Shown here in pieces: positions 1 to 8,018 of a stretch of DNA of 21,110 nt (the first letter of the stretch is position 1; every line of letters starts with the position of its first letter). A model generated the notes under the pieces. That model saw only the letters and a program-made list of their open reading frames with translations. It made no database searches and was not told where the DNA came from. Both the position numbers and the translations under genes were made by a program. This DNA comes from CAZIHO01 sp964538875 (GTDB lineage Bacteria; Pseudomonadota; Gammaproteobacteria; Chromatiales; Chromatiaceae): positions 1 through 21,110 of the forward strand of contig CAZIHO010000061.1 in the NCBI GenBank assembly GCA_964538875.1, given 5' to 3'.

Positions 1-14
1 CTTGCACCCCGGCT

Positions 15-20
15 TATAAT
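15..20 (+). promoter_or_regulatory. Candidate -10 promoter element upstream of the first gene
   Basis: The hexamer TATAAT, a perfect match to the sigma70 -10 consensus, lies 27 bases before the ATG at 48. The matching -35 element would fall outside the window, so only half of the promoter can be judged. A GGAG Shine-Dalgarno at 36-39 lies between it and the start codon. Confidence 0.5.
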
Positions 21-47
21 TTCTCCACCTTGACCGGAGCCCTGCCC

Positions 48-740
48 ATGGATCTCACGCACCTCGAACCGCCAGGCCGACGCGAACGCCATTGGCGCCG
101 CCGTCACACCAATCCCCTGTTTGGCTATCCGGCGCCGGTCCTGACCGCCCGGGAACTGGATCAAGCCCGGCAGCAAGACTGGGAAGAATTGGCATCGTTT
201 CGCGGCCAATTCGAATCCCTGGTCCAAGAAACCACCCGGCTGCGGCCTAGCGAAACCAGTGACCGGATACTGGCCATCAAGGAACGTCTCGACCAATGCT
301 ACGAGCAGGTTTGCGGCCTCGGCGGCAATCAAAGCCAGTTCAAGGAGGCCATCGGCCGCTTGGTGGAGTTGGTGATGCAGTCGGTGCGGCGGGGCGCCGC
401 CGGAGATCCCCAGGCACTGGCCATGCTAGATACAGAACATAACGCCCGGAAGCTCCATTACCAATTGCTGGAGCACCCCATCGTCGCCGATCTGCTGGCG
501 CCGGACTCACCCATCGGCCCGGCGGAACTCACTCCCAGTCTGCTCTGTTGCTCCGAGCAGGAATTGGCTGCCGCCCTACACCTGTTCGACGCCGACCAAC
601 TGGAACTCTTGGTGCAGGAAGGCGGACAACTGCTGAGCGGACTGGAAAGCGCCGGTACCAAGCTGCCCGACGCCCAGCAGCGCCAGGCCCAACTGCAACA
701 GCGGCTCAAGCTGCTGGCCCCGGCCCCGGCGTTCCATTGA
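48..740 (+). CDS. Hypothetical soluble helical protein
   Basis: A 230-residue protein I do not recognise. The ATG at 48 is preferred over the in-frame TTG at 30 because GGAG at 36-39 sits 8 bases before it and a -10-like hexamer lies upstream. The N-terminus (about residues 1-30) is Arg-, His- and Pro-rich and includes an RRRH stretch. The rest is predicted mostly alpha-helical, Glu/Gln/Leu-rich, with no signal peptide or membrane segment, so a cytoplasmic location is likely. A Cys-Cys pair occurs near residue 168. The gene converges on the minus-strand gene ending at 753, with only 12 bases between the stops and no terminator visible there. Codon use resembles the rest of the window, so it looks like a real gene, but its function is unknown. 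Confidence 0.75.
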   Translation: MDLTHLEPPGRRERHWRRRHTNPLFGYPAPVLTARELDQARQQDWEELASFRGQFESLVQETTRLRPSETSDRILAIKERLDQCYEQVCGLGGNQSQFKEAIGRLVELVMQSVRRGAAGDPQALAMLDTEHNARKLHYQLLEHPIVADLLAPDSPIGPAELTPSLLCCSEQELAAALHLFDADQLELLVQEGGQLLSGLESAGTKLPDAQQRQAQLQQRLKLLAPAPAFH

Positions 741-752
741 TCGACAACCTGG

Positions 753-1370
753 TTAGGGCACCCCGGACCCATCGACCTGGGCGTCATCCTTTTTCAACAG
801 CCGGCCTACCCGCCGGCCCAAGGCCTTGGGGACACCCCCGCTGCCCCGAGTAAGCTGGCTGGCTGGATTCGAATCCCTGGTCTGTCGTTCCTGACGCAGG
901 CGCCACCCATAGCCGGCCGCCGCGCCGCCGGCCGCAGACAGCAACAAGAGACCAAAGGTCATGAATTGGGTAAATAACATGATGCCGCCGATACCCAGCA
1001 CCGCCGCCAAGGAGGCACCGTTGCGCAAGCTTGACTTGGCTTGGGTGCGATCCCGGTCCCGCAGCATGGCCCGGTGACTATCCCGCAGCACCCTGGCCTT
1101 GTCCCGTTCCGCCTGCACCCGAATTTTCTCCCGTTCCTTGAGAAAGTCTTCCTGGGCCTGGGCCACGGTTTCCCGGCTGGCATGGCTGGCCACCGTAGTG
1201 AAAAACAGGGCGCCGAGTACCGCGATGCTCAAACCCAACAGGCCGAACAGGATCCAAACTTCGTCCCGGCCACTGTCCTTGGCTAAGATCACCAGCAGGG
1301 CGGTGGCGGCCTCGACGACCAGAAGACCGGCCAGGAACTTGAACAAACTGGTTAGAGAGTAACGCAACAT
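753..1370 (-). CDS. Hypothetical membrane protein with central coiled coil
   Basis: A 205-residue protein of unknown function. Two hydrophobic segments (about residues 8-30 and 38-61) are followed by a highly charged, probably coiled-coil stretch rich in Glu, Arg and Lys (about 65-115), then a hydrophobic hairpin (about 119-155) and a basic C-terminal tail. Such a layout suits an inner-membrane protein with a cytoplasmic helical arm between two hairpins. The frame stays open to a GTG at 1437-1439, but the ATG at 1368-1370 puts a typical transmembrane helix at the N-terminus and is chosen. Neither start has a clear Shine-Dalgarno, so the start is uncertain. The gene is convergent with the gene ending at 740. 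No homologous family was recognised. Confidence 0.65.
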   Translation of the reverse strand: MLRYSLTSLFKFLAGLLVVEAATALLVILAKDSGRDEVWILFGLLGLSIAVLGALFFTTVASHASRETVAQAQEDFLKEREKIRVQAERDKARVLRDSHRAMLRDRDRTQAKSSLRNGASLAAVLGIGGIMLFTQFMTFGLLLLSAAGGAAAGYGWRLRQERQTRDSNPASQLTRGSGGVPKALGRRVGRLLKKDDAQVDGSGVP

Positions 1371-1691
1371 GGTCCAGGGCCCGGTGAGGAGAACAGCCAA
1401 TTGTAGGGTTTGAACTGGTTTGGGGCTCGTTCGCCCCACTGGGCGGAGTCACCGCCGCCGTTGGGGTGCAGAATTGATGGGCATCCGGTCGCTGACGCCC
1501 CCGCTGGAGGAGCGTCCCTACCCGCCGGCGGTTGCCTCCTTTAAATCCACTTATATCACTTCGGTATTCCATAGGACTCCCGGTGATTTCCACCCAGCCC
1601 AGCCATTGCTTACCGGCTGAACTAAGGCTTTATCATGATTTGTCCGGCATGGCCGATACACCCTGTTGTTGCCTAACGAGCCCGCAACCCC
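1371..1691. other. Intergenic stretch between divergent genes
   Basis: About 320 bases separate the unknown membrane-protein gene (-) from the permease gene (+). Short open frames here have no ribosome-binding sites and no protein-like composition. The only signal seen is a weak promoter-like pair near 1606-1634. No RNA gene or repeat was recognised. Confidence 0.5.
1606..1634 (+). promoter_or_regulatory. Weak sigma70-like promoter candidate for the signalling block
   Basis: TTGCTT at 1606-1611 and TTTATC at 1629-1634 are separated by 17 bases and lie about 58 bases before the permease start at 1692. Each hexamer has two mismatches to consensus. Position and spacing fit a promoter, but this is a by-eye match only. 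Confidence 0.25.
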
Positions 1692-3527
1692 ATGATAGAC
1701 AGCGAGTCCGCCCTTCAAAACCTATCCAATATCCCATTTTTCCGGGAGTGCGATAAAGGCAGCCTGGCCCGGCTTCTACCCAATTTGGCCGTAGAAGAAC
1801 TGGAACCAGGCGAACGCCTATACGCCGAGGGCGAGTTCGCATCCCATTTCTTTTGGGTTCTCTCCGGCCGCCTCGATCCAGCGAGTGCCGACCGAAACTC
1901 CCCCTGGACCACCACCGACGGCTACTGCGGCATCGAGGCCGCCCTCGGCCTAACCGCCTACCAAGCGGACATGGCGGCCCGGACCCACGCTGCCGTGCTG
2001 TCCATCCCCGGCCACACCCTGCTCCACTTCCTAGACGAAAACCCCAAACTGGGGACCCGGTTTTTCTCCGACCTGCTGCCGAGAGCCCCAGCTTCCGTCA
2101 AGGACTCCCCCCTGCCGGTTCCGTCCAACCCGCCCAGTTGGACGCCCAACCTGGGTTGGGCCATCACCCTGTTATTGCCCGTTTTGATGATGCTGGCGTT
2201 GCCGGATTGGGGCTTTTCCGCCAACCAAACCATCTTTCTCGCCATCCTGACCGCCACCGTGGCCATGTGGGTATTCCATTTGGTGGATATGTTCATCCCC
2301 AGTCTGTTCATGGTGCTGGCGATCCTGGTATTGGGACTGGCGCCCCAGGAGGTGGTGTTGGCGGGATTTGCCTCGGACAGCCTATTCATGGCCATGAGTG
2401 TATTGGGTCTCGGGACCCTCATTGTGGTATCCGGCCTTAGCTTTCGTTTCTTGCTCTGGATCTTGAAGGTCACTCCCAATAACCAGTTCTTTTATCACTT
2501 CAATCTAATCCTCGCCGGAATCCTATTGACGCCTTTGTTGCCGTCCATCAATGCCCGGGTGGCGCTCATGACGCCGATCCTTACCGACATGGTGGAGCTA
2601 CTCAATACCCGCCGCCGCTCCCCGGTGGCCAATGGCCTCACCGCCAGCATGTTCGCGGGAGTGAGTCTGTTTTCCCCCATTTTCATGACTGGCAAATCCA
2701 CTAACTTCATTATCTACGGATTACTTCCTACCCAGTTTCAGCAACAGTTCGGCTGGGTTTACTGGCTGGTGGCCAGCCTGGTAGTGGGCGTCTCATCCCT
2801 CGTTTTGTACGCCCTGGCCTCTGCCTGGTATTACCGCAACCAAGAGCGCCCCAAGCTATCCCGGGAAGTGCTGGCCATGCAGTTACGGGTGCTAGGACCC
2901 CTGAGCTACGCGGAGTGGATGGCGGTCGGCGGCATTCTGTTATTCATGCTGGGCGTATTGTCCGCGTCCATTCACCACATCGATCCCGCCTGGTTGGCCC
3001 TCACCCTGCTGTTCGCCCTGCTGCTGTCTGGTTCTCTAACCCCGGACACCTTTCGCCGCAAATTGGACTGGCCATTCCTGATTTTTCTTGGCAGTACCGT
3101 GGGCATGGCCAAGACCATGGGTTATCTCGGGCTTGACACCTGGCTATCCAGCCATTTGGTGTGGATGGGTGACTACATGAACCAGAGTCTCGAATGGTTC
3201 ATCCTCTTGCTGACCCTCACCCTATTCGTGATTCGTTTGGCAGTTCCCATCACTGCCACCATCGTCATTACCGCGACTCTGTTGCTGCCCCTGGCGGAAA
3301 CCCACGGCCTCAATCCCTGGGTGGTTGGATTTTTTATCCTGGTTCTGGGTGAAAACTTTTACCTGCCCTACCAGAGTTCCTACTATATCCAGCTTTATTC
3401 CCTAACTGAACGGGCGTCTCTCTATCAGGAGGGCAATTTTTTGCGTTTTAACGCCGGGGTGACACTTATCAAGATTCTCTCGCTGTACATCACATTACCC
3501 TATTGGCGTTGGTTGGGGATTATTTAA
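1692..3527 (+). CDS. DASS/SLC13-type permease with N-terminal cNMP-binding-like domain
   Basis: A 611-residue inner-membrane protein. Residues about 10-130 resemble the Crp/cyclic-nucleotide-binding beta-roll, including an EGE-x5-FWVLSGRL region and a G80-I81-E82 at the usual GE position; Y90 stands where the phosphate-binding Arg is normally found. From about residue 152 to the end there are about a dozen hydrophobic helices resembling the divalent anion:Na+ symporter (DASS/SLC13) family, which imports dicarboxylates, sulfate or similar anions. A DW-x8-G motif near residue 457 and a GKSTN loop (334-338) support this. By eye, the two SNT motifs that bind Na+ and substrate in DASS proteins are replaced (S285-I-N and T523-I-V), so substrate and coupling ion are open. 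The gene is first in the block and its stop is one base from the next start. The DASS assignment is fairly sure; the substrate is unknown. Confidence 0.8.
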   Translation: MIDSESALQNLSNIPFFRECDKGSLARLLPNLAVEELEPGERLYAEGEFASHFFWVLSGRLDPASADRNSPWTTTDGYCGIEAALGLTAYQADMAARTHAAVLSIPGHTLLHFLDENPKLGTRFFSDLLPRAPASVKDSPLPVPSNPPSWTPNLGWAITLLLPVLMMLALPDWGFSANQTIFLAILTATVAMWVFHLVDMFIPSLFMVLAILVLGLAPQEVVLAGFASDSLFMAMSVLGLGTLIVVSGLSFRFLLWILKVTPNNQFFYHFNLILAGILLTPLLPSINARVALMTPILTDMVELLNTRRRSPVANGLTASMFAGVSLFSPIFMTGKSTNFIIYGLLPTQFQQQFGWVYWLVASLVVGVSSLVLYALASAWYYRNQERPKLSREVLAMQLRVLGPLSYAEWMAVGGILLFMLGVLSASIHHIDPAWLALTLLFALLLSGSLTPDTFRRKLDWPFLIFLGSTVGMAKTMGYLGLDTWLSSHLVWMGDYMNQSLEWFILLLTLTLFVIRLAVPITATIVITATLLLPLAETHGLNPWVVGFFILVLGENFYLPYQSSYYIQLYSLTERASLYQEGNFLRFNAGVTLIKILSLYITLPYWRWLGII

Positions 3528-3528
3528 T

Positions 3529-5019
3529 ATGCGTCAGCAAGGTGTGAAATTCGGCCTAATACTGATTTTCATCTTTTGTTTGGTGGCCCTGTTTGTCTAT
3601 TCTAATATTCACCGTCCACGCCTGTTGATCTTGCACAGCTACGATACCAGCTATTCCTGGACCCGGGACCTCAACGTGGGTCTGCGGCGGATCCTGGATA
3701 CCTATACCAATTACTCGATTCGCTGGCACTATATGGATACCAAGCGCCATCCCCACGCCGACTTTAAGCGGGTGGCGGGCAACGGGGCACGGCGCGCCAT
3801 CGAACAATGGGAACCCCAGGTGGTCATCGCCATAGACGACGACGCCCAAGAATATGCCGCCAAGTATTTTGTCAATCATCCCCGGATCAACATTCTATTC
3901 GCCGGTGTCAATGGCGGCACCGACGCCTATGGCTACCCAGGCGCCCGCAATGTCACCGGTATATTTGAGAGAAAGCAACTGGTGGCGCTCCAAGAGGTGG
4001 CCCAACTCATCGGCGCTGAACGCCCCCATCCGGGCGCCTTGCGCATTCTGCACCTGGCGGACCGGTCTGGCTCGGTCAAAGAGGACGCGGCCTTCATGGA
4101 GCGTCACGACTGGCGGCCCACCCAATTCATGGGCTCGCGGTTGATACCGGACTTTGAACAATGGAAGTTGGCGGTGAACGAGGCTTCTCAACAGGCGGAT
4201 CTGATTTTATTAAGCAACTATCGTAAGTTGGCCCGCTCCGCCAGCGACGACACCCTGGTGCCAAGCCAGGAAGTGATGCGCTGGACGGTGGCCAATTCCA
4301 AGCTGCCCCTGATCGGCAGCAATTTGTTCAACGTGGAGGACGGCGCCAACCTGGCGGTGGGCGTGTCCCCATTTGAACAGGGCGAAGTCGTGGCACGCAT
4401 GGCGGTGGAGGTACTGGAAAAAGGCATCACTCCCGCAGATATTCCGATTCAGTCTACCCAGCAATTCATCATTTCCCTGCGTAAGCGGGGGCTGGATAAC
4501 GAACAGATTCACCTGCCCTCCATTTACGAGGCGTTTGCCCGCGCTACCAATAACTTCTTCGAGGTGGAGTCGGTGCGCTCCGGAGTCGCGCCACCGCGCC
4601 GGGATGGCGGGACCGGCCAGCATTACCACGCCACGTTTGGGGAAGATGTATCTAGCGTCCCGCCGCCGCATCAAGACTCCATGGAAGCGGTGGTAACCAG
4701 AGAGGCAGCAACTAAAGAGACGGCGCAAGCCCCGTTAGTCCCCAGCGCTCCACCAAGTAATCCGGCGCCGCTAACCGGGAGGGGCCCGGCAACCGGGGAA
4801 TTGCACATAGTTGCCAAGCAAGCGTCCTGGGTAGAAATCTGGGATGGTTCAGGCAAGCGTCTCAGCGCCGGCATCCGCCCGCCCGGTAGCCGCCTGTCGA
4901 TCAAGGGTGACACCCCGTTCCGGCTCAACCTCGGTAACCCCAAGGGCTTGAGCGTTAAATTCAACGGCCAGCCGGTGGAACGATTGGAAACTCGGGGAAG
5001 ACCCTTTAATCTTCCCTAG
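3529..5019 (+). CDS. Membrane-anchored ABC-substrate-binding-like protein with RodZ-like C-terminal domain
   Basis: A 496-residue protein. Residues about 7-25 form an uncleaved membrane anchor, so the remainder probably lies in the periplasm. Residues about 30-340 resemble the ABC_sub_bind family of uncharacterised periplasmic binding proteins, with a typical LILHSYD opening strand and two alternating alpha/beta lobes. A low-complexity Pro/Ala/Thr-rich linker (about 350-420) leads to a C-terminal domain (about 422-496) that matches the RodZ C-terminal (DUF4115) pattern: ASWVEIWD, then G-x-RLSAG, PF-x3-LGNP and V-x-FNGQPVE. No ABC permease or ATPase gene is nearby, so transport by a classical ABC system is unlikely; a sensory role beside the dCACHE phosphatase encoded next is more plausible. 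Its start is one base after the permease stop, suggesting coupled translation. Confidence 0.75.
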   Translation: MRQQGVKFGLILIFIFCLVALFVYSNIHRPRLLILHSYDTSYSWTRDLNVGLRRILDTYTNYSIRWHYMDTKRHPHADFKRVAGNGARRAIEQWEPQVVIAIDDDAQEYAAKYFVNHPRINILFAGVNGGTDAYGYPGARNVTGIFERKQLVALQEVAQLIGAERPHPGALRILHLADRSGSVKEDAAFMERHDWRPTQFMGSRLIPDFEQWKLAVNEASQQADLILLSNYRKLARSASDDTLVPSQEVMRWTVANSKLPLIGSNLFNVEDGANLAVGVSPFEQGEVVARMAVEVLEKGITPADIPIQSTQQFIISLRKRGLDNEQIHLPSIYEAFARATNNFFEVESVRSGVAPPRRDGGTGQHYHATFGEDVSSVPPPHQDSMEAVVTREAATKETAQAPLVPSAPPSNPAPLTGRGPATGELHIVAKQASWVEIWDGSGKRLSAGIRPPGSRLSIKGDTPFRLNLGNPKGLSVKFNGQPVERLETRGRPFNLP

Positions 5020-5024
5020 CGCTT

Positions 5025-5060
5025 CTGGGTGATGTCCCAGGGGCCGGTTCCCGGAGCCCC
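5025..5060 (+). promoter_or_regulatory. Two small hairpins over the phosphatase ribosome-binding site
   Basis: CTGGG (5025-5029) pairs with CCCAG (5036-5040), and GGGGC (5040-5044) pairs with GCCCC (5056-5060). The second stem borders the GGAG Shine-Dalgarno (5053-5056) of the phosphatase gene and includes its last G. It might limit translation, but in GC-rich DNA such short stems arise easily by chance. Confidence 0.2.
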
Positions 5061-5065
5061 CTGCC

Positions 5066-7546
5066 ATGCAAGAACCCAGTTCACCGCGCTGGTCTATTAC
5101 CCTCAAGTTGGTCCTCGTCCTTCTGGCGGTTTCCCTGCCGCCCATGGTGGGCACCGCCTACTACAACCTGCTGGGTAGCCTGAACACGGTCCAGGCCCAG
5201 GAACAGGAAAATCTCGAATTGCTGGCGGTTAGCCTGGCCAGCCGTCTAGATCAATTGATTACCGATACCCAACGAATCGCCGGCATCCTGGCTGCGGACA
5301 ACGAGGTGATCTCGTTCCTATCCCACACCGGCAAGGACCGGGCCCGCTACGCGGCTTCCACCAACGCCACCCTGCACAGTATCGCCGACACGGTGGAAGG
5401 AGTCGCCCACGCCTACTTGATGGATCGGGATGGGGTATTTGTTGCCGCCACCAACCCCAAGGTACAGGGCCGCAACTATGCCAGGCGGGAATATTTTCAG
5501 CGCGCCTGGTCCGGCGAAACCTTCGTTTCCGAACTCATTTTTGGCACCACTAGCGGCGAACCCGGCATCTATTTCAGCCGCCCCGTGCAAGGAAGTTCTG
5601 GCAAGATCCTGGGTGTGGCCTTGGTCAAGCTCAAAGCGGAAGCGGTAACCGACATTATGGACCGCTTCGATTCCCAACGGCGTGGGGATACCTGGCTTCT
5701 GGAAAAGAACGGGATACTGTTGCACCATCGCAACGCCGCACTGCGTTTTCATTCCCTAACTGCGCTGCCGCCGGACCAGGCGGACCAAATCATGAATGTG
5801 GTCTCCTACCCAGTGGAACACATTAACAGCCTGGGTTTGGAGGCGTTGGAACGGACCTTGGCCGGCCATCCCCAGGGCGGACATGCCCGCTTCCTATCAC
5901 CCCTAGACCAACAGCCCTTGGTGCTGGGTTTCGCGCCGATGTCGGGGGAACACTGGACGGTGGGTGTCGCCAAACCCGAGGCCCAGTTTGTCGCCCCCCT
6001 GTCCAAGCTGTTTTGGGATGCCATGCTCAGCATCGGCGCGGTGGCCATTCTCACGCTGATTTTTGCCGTTATGTTCGGTCGCGCCATCGGCCGCCCCTTG
6101 ACCCTCCTGACTCGCGCGGCAGGGCTCCTGCATGGCGGTACCTTGGCCCTCGGCCGGGACCCCTTTGATCGTGCCCAACTGGGTCTGGCGAGCCTGGTGC
6201 AACGCCGGGACGAAATCGGCAACCTGGCCCGAGTATTCGAGGACATGGCCTGCCAGGTCCATCACCGGGAGGAACATCTGGATACGCTGGTACAGACCCG
6301 CACCGCCGAGCTGACCGACAAGAATGCCCAGTTGGAAACCGCCCAGCGCCGCATCCTGGCGGAACTGAATGTGGCTCGCTCCCTGCAATTGTCCCTGTTG
6401 CCAACCCTATTTCCGGTTGCCCAGGGCTACGACCTCTATGCCCGGACCATTCCCGCCCGGGAAGTTGGCGGGGATTTTTACGACTATTTCTTACTGGATA
6501 GGGATCGGATTGGCTTGGTGGTGGCGGATGTCTCCGGTAAGGGCGTGCCCGCCGCCTTTTTCATGGTGGTAGCCCGCACCCTGATGCAAAACTATGCTCC
6601 CCGGTATTTGGCACCCGGCGAGTTCTTGTCCCGGGTCAACGATGTCCTGTGCGCGGAAAATCCCTTGGAACTGTTCGTCACGGCCTTCTACGGTGTCCTG
6701 GATTGCCACACCCGCCGCTTGCGCTATAGCAACGGCGGACATAATCCGCCCCTACGGCTCCAGTCCAATGGCTGCTTGACCTTTCTAGAACCCACCGGCG
6801 ACATGGCCTTAGGAATCCAAGCTGGCGAAACCTACGCGGAGCGGGAGATCGCGCTGGAACCCAGTGATACCCTGGTGCTGTACACGGATGGCATCACCGA
6901 GGCCTTCGACCCCAACGAGCAGGAATATGGCGAGCAACGCCTGATCCGGGCGGTCAAGGCCAGCCAAAACCGCACAGCCCGGGAACTGGTCGACCATCTG
7001 GTTGAGGATGTGGATCAGTTTGCCGCTGGCGCCGAACCCTCCGACGATCTGACCTGCCTGGTGTTGGGGCTGGTCCCTAATTCCACGCCGAAAGCCGGCG
7101 TGCCGCCCGCTGAGGTGCAACTCAGCGAACACCTAAGCCTCTGCATCCCCGCCAGGTTGGCCGCCATTCAGGAAGTTACCGACGCAGTGGAAACCTTCGC
7201 CGAAGCCCATGGTTTAGACGAGGCAGACCTGTTCAATCTCAACCTGTGCCTGGACGAACTGCTGACCAACAGTATTTCCTACGGTTACGCTGATCCCAGC
7301 GGCCAGGAAATCCACATCGACTTGCGCATCGCCAAGGGATCCTTGACCCTAGTGATTGAAGACCAGGGCCGCCCCTTTGATCCCTTTAGCCAGGTGCCGC
7401 CGCCGGACCTGGCAGCGAGTCTCGACGAACGGGCCATCGGCGGCCTAGGTATTCACTTGGTTCGCCAATTCATGGATGAATGCCATTATGAACATAAGAA
7501 CGGACATAATCGCGTAGAATTACGTAAGCACTTGGAAATTCACTAA
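5066..7546 (+). CDS. dCACHE-HAMP-SpoIIE phosphatase-HATPase partner-switching protein
   Basis: An 826-residue inner-membrane signalling protein. A helix (about 11-31), a periplasmic dCACHE-like sensor (about 35-310), a second helix (about 316-340) and a HAMP region with coiled coil (about 340-430) lead to a PP2C-type SpoIIE phosphatase domain (about 430-670). Its metal motifs are intact: EVGGDFYD with D470, DVSGKG with D488, YTDG with D608 and SDD at 659-661. The C-terminal part (about 690-826) is a GHKL ATPase of the anti-sigma kinase type with E731 and N735 in the N-box, D766-x-G768 and a GGLG loop at 792-795. Known proteins of these families dephosphorylate and phosphorylate STAS proteins; here both activities sit in one chain and a STAS gene follows 42 bases later. 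GGAG at 5053-5056 supports the start. Family calls are secure; the ligand is unknown. Confidence 0.92.
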   Translation: MQEPSSPRWSITLKLVLVLLAVSLPPMVGTAYYNLLGSLNTVQAQEQENLELLAVSLASRLDQLITDTQRIAGILAADNEVISFLSHTGKDRARYAASTNATLHSIADTVEGVAHAYLMDRDGVFVAATNPKVQGRNYARREYFQRAWSGETFVSELIFGTTSGEPGIYFSRPVQGSSGKILGVALVKLKAEAVTDIMDRFDSQRRGDTWLLEKNGILLHHRNAALRFHSLTALPPDQADQIMNVVSYPVEHINSLGLEALERTLAGHPQGGHARFLSPLDQQPLVLGFAPMSGEHWTVGVAKPEAQFVAPLSKLFWDAMLSIGAVAILTLIFAVMFGRAIGRPLTLLTRAAGLLHGGTLALGRDPFDRAQLGLASLVQRRDEIGNLARVFEDMACQVHHREEHLDTLVQTRTAELTDKNAQLETAQRRILAELNVARSLQLSLLPTLFPVAQGYDLYARTIPAREVGGDFYDYFLLDRDRIGLVVADVSGKGVPAAFFMVVARTLMQNYAPRYLAPGEFLSRVNDVLCAENPLELFVTAFYGVLDCHTRRLRYSNGGHNPPLRLQSNGCLTFLEPTGDMALGIQAGETYAEREIALEPSDTLVLYTDGITEAFDPNEQEYGEQRLIRAVKASQNRTARELVDHLVEDVDQFAAGAEPSDDLTCLVLGLVPNSTPKAGVPPAEVQLSEHLSLCIPARLAAIQEVTDAVETFAEAHGLDEADLFNLNLCLDELLTNSISYGYADPSGQEIHIDLRIAKGSLTLVIEDQGRPFDPFSQVPPPDLAASLDERAIGGLGIHLVRQFMDECHYEHKNGHNRVELRKHLEIH

Positions 7547-7588
7547 TTTTCCTGGCGCTCTTGTGCACCTTGAATGGAGTTACCCCTA

Positions 7589-7930
7589 ATGCCCATCATC
7601 GCCGAACACCAAGGAGATGTGTTGTTCCTAGGTCTTAGCGGCCGTTTGGACAGCAATCAGGCCGCGGAATTGGAAACCAGTTTTCTGGAGACCGTTGCCG
7701 GCGCCAATAAAATCCTTCTTGACTTTCAAGGCCTAGAGTTCATCTCCTCCGCCGGGCTGCGGGTCATTCTGATGACCGCTAAACGCACCAAACAAGCGGG
7801 TGGTCACCTGGCACTGTTCGGACTGAACGCCAATATACTCAAGGTGTTCCGCGTGAGCGGATTCTTGAAGATTCTTCAGGTATTCGACACCCGGGAGCAG
7901 GCCCTGGAGTTTGTCAATGCCCCCGAATAG
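7589..7930 (+). CDS. STAS-domain anti-anti-sigma factor-like protein
   Basis: A 113-residue single-domain STAS protein of the SpoIIAA/RsbV type. The core motif D45-x-FISSAGLRV is clear; S54 aligns by eye with the phosphorylated Ser58 of Bacillus subtilis SpoIIAA. The ATG at 7589 is chosen because GGAG (7576-7579) stands 9 bases before it; the in-frame ATG at 7574 overlaps that site. It lies just downstream of the phosphatase/kinase gene and is its likely substrate, switched between phosphorylated and free forms in the cytoplasm. No sigma factor or separate anti-sigma gene is nearby, so the free STAS protein may act on another partner in the block. The family assignment is firm, the output target is inferred. 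Confidence 0.92.
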   Translation: MPIIAEHQGDVLFLGLSGRLDSNQAAELETSFLETVAGANKILLDFQGLEFISSAGLRVILMTAKRTKQAGGHLALFGLNANILKVFRVSGFLKILQVFDTREQALEFVNAPE

Positions 7931-7963
7931 ACGGCTGAACCAAGGGCACATACTCTAGAGTCG

Positions 7964-8018
7964 AACCGCCGGCCCCAGCCGTTCCCCCCGGACCAAAAAT
8001 TGCCGGGCCAGCGGTTTT
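7964..8018 (+). terminator. Possible terminator-like stem after the STAS gene
   Basis: AACCGCCGGCCC (7964-7975) and GGGCCAGCGGTT (8005-8016) pair over 12 positions with one mismatch, with a 29-base loop, and are followed by TTAAT. The long loop and short T-tract make it a weak terminator. It falls in the largest gap of the signalling block (7931-8158) and could separate two transcription units. Nothing else was recognised in that gap. Confidence 0.3.

Noticed and set aside
458..787. Minus-strand open frame overlapping the first two genes.
   Set aside because: Ser/Cys/Trp-rich composition typical of an antisense shadow in GC-rich DNA, no ribosome-binding site, and it overlaps better genes.
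858..878. A T-arm-like palindrome GGATTCGAATCC near the end of the unknown membrane-protein gene.
   Set aside because: The flanks do not give a 5-base T-stem on either strand and no D-arm or anticodon arm could be built; it lies within a coding frame.
36..5068. Similar leaders (CCGGAGCCC...CTGCC before ATG) at the first gene and the phosphatase gene.
   Set aside because: Two short matches around a Shine-Dalgarno in GC-rich DNA are not enough for a shared regulatory element.
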